Under the pieces are notes generated by a model. The model had not been told where the DNA came from. It searched no databases and saw only the letters and a list, made by a program, of their open reading frames with translations. A DNA stretch of 64,000 nt from Bacteroidota bacterium (GTDB taxonomy: Bacteria > Bacteroidota > Ignavibacteria > Ignavibacteriales > Ignavibacteriaceae): positions 62,001 to 126,000 of the forward strand of contig JADFLR010000005.1 of assembly GCA_022564295.1 (NCBI GenBank), given 5' to 3'. A program made the translations under genes and the position numbers. The number at the start of each line of letters is the position of its first letter. The first letter of the stretch is position 1. Shown one piece after another: positions 63,296 through 64,000 of the stretch.

Positions 63296-64000
63296 ATGGA
63301 CATAACAATCTTTGGTTTGGGCTACGTTGGATGCGTTGGATTAGGTTGTCTGGCTGAACAAGGTCATAATTTAACTGGAGTAGATATAGATAAAGCTAAA
63401 GTTGATCTTATTAATAATGAGAAGGCAACAATCGTTGAAAAAGATATTGATGAATTGATCAAAAGGAATTCTAAAGATAAAAGAATAACTGCAACGACTA
63501 ATAGTTTTGAAGCAGTAGTTAATTCGGAGGTTGCTATCATTTGTGTTGGCACTCCCAATGATGAAAACGGTCACCTCGATATGACATATATTTACAGAGT
63601 TGCAAAGGAAATTGGAGAAGCATTAAAAGAAAAAAATGAATTTTATACTGTTGCTATTAGAAGTACAGTAATGCCAGGAACAAATAAAAAAGTCGCCGAA
63701 ATAATTCAGAAATTCAGCAATAAGATTAATGGAAAAGACTTTGCAGTTGTTTCAAATCCGGAATTTATGCGTGAGGGAAGCGCAGTAGCAGATTTCTTTA
63801 ATCCGCCATATACCATCTTATCTTCAGAATCAGAAAAAGGGCTGGGAAAAATGAAAATGGTTTATCAATCATTAAACTCAGAAGTAATAATAGCACCGAT
63901 TGAAAGTGCAGAACTTATCAAGTTTGTTAATAATTCATTTCATGGGTTAAAAGTTGCTTTTGCAAATGAGGTCGGTAGAATTTGTAAATCCTTAGGAGTA
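63296..64000 (+). CDS. GDP-mannose 6-dehydrogenase (AlgD-like), partial
   Basis: The first 235 residues of a nucleotide-sugar dehydrogenase; the frame runs off the window end. MDITIFGLGYVGCVGLGCLAEQGHNLTGVDID is the Rossmann N-terminus. ICVGTPNDENGHLD, AIRSTVMPGTN, NPEFMREGSA and KVAFANEVGRICKSLGV match the GDP-mannose dehydrogenase AlgD more closely than UDP-glucose dehydrogenase. It oxidises GDP-mannose to GDP-mannuronate. The start ATG follows AGGAAT about 10 bp upstream. The catalytic Cys would lie beyond the window. Confidence 0.88.
   Translation, partial: MDITIFGLGYVGCVGLGCLAEQGHNLTGVDIDKAKVDLINNEKATIVEKDIDELIKRNSKDKRITATTNSFEAVVNSEVAIICVGTPNDENGHLDMTYIYRVAKEIGEALKEKNEFYTVAIRSTVMPGTNKKVAEIIQKFSNKINGKDFAVVSNPEFMREGSAVADFFNPPYTILSSESEKGLGKMKMVYQSLNSEVIIAPIESAELIKFVNNSFHGLKVAFANEVGRICKSLGV

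Noticed and set aside
1-64000. CRISPR arrays, rRNA operons, tRNA genes, insertion sequences
   Set aside because: No regularly spaced direct repeats, rRNA-like conserved blocks, tRNA cloverleaf genes (apart from tmRNA) or transposase genes were seen.

Overview
The window is a low-GC, densely coded chromosomal segment of a Gram-negative bacterium. Several features point to the Ignavibacteria/Chlorobi side of the Bacteroidota group. There are secreted proteins with type IX secretion (T9SS) C-terminal sorting domains (NYPNPFNPST motif), a PorV/PorQ-family outer-membrane protein, a GWxTD-domain protein and a carboxypeptidase-like/TonB receptor without SusD. The F1Fo ATP synthase operon lacks atpD and atpC. 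The tmRNA encodes a tag reading GEYDYALAA. LptF/LptG, LpxL-like and heptosyltransferase genes imply an LPS-type outer membrane. The taxonomic assignment is inference from gene content.

Layout. Bases 1-2.9 kb form an accessory-looking strip: a non-coding leader with six copies of TTACACTT, a small exported protein, a decayed T9SS sorting domain, a two-gene membrane module ending in an NlpC/P60-like protein without its catalytic Cys, and a small coiled-coil ORF. This strip lies directly beyond the 3' end of ssrA (minus strand), a common island insertion point. From 3.3 to 17.5 kb are housekeeping genes in several orientations: cobalamin adenosyltransferase/ygfZ, an M20 dipeptidase, lptF-lptG, a TPR lipoprotein with a DUF3467 protein, adenosine deaminase, urocanate hydratase and a SerA-like dehydrogenase. 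Two decayed genes sit here, one with FPDLKV-type repeats and one MqnA-like. From 17.5 to 30.6 kb runs a long minus-strand series: lpxL-like, heptosyltransferase, tsaC, M23 peptidase, bactofilin, atpZ, a small membrane protein, atpB-E-F-H-A-G, ffh, rpsP, khpA, rimM, trmD, rplS. It ends in a strong intrinsic terminator.

From 30.7 to 42.3 kb is a secretion/outer-membrane block: GWxTD protein, PorV-like protein, a 1203-residue secreted protein, a TonB-dependent receptor and a T9SS cargo protein. From 42.5 to 47.3 kb come trxA, a FabI-like reductase and dnaE. From 47.5 to 49.9 kb come a beta-propeller T9SS cargo gene, a palindromic element and dut, followed by a flippase. From 51.6 to 64 kb are a thioesterase and then an exopolysaccharide locus read on the minus strand into accA: glycosyltransferases, a polyprenyl-phosphate sugar transferase, a GT2/degenerate-sugar-transferase fusion, a dolichol-phosphate-mannose-synthase-like enzyme, a broken glycosyltransferase and a heparinase II/III-family protein. 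A partial AlgD-like GDP-mannose dehydrogenase leaves the window on the plus strand.

The clearest less-ordinary observations are: the TTACACTT cluster; the catalytically degenerate NlpC/P60 and sugar-transferase proteins; four decayed genes, at least two with only one or two disrupting changes; the bactofilin/M23 pair fused onto the ATP-synthase transcription unit; and the long repeat-bearing tail on ribosomal protein S16.
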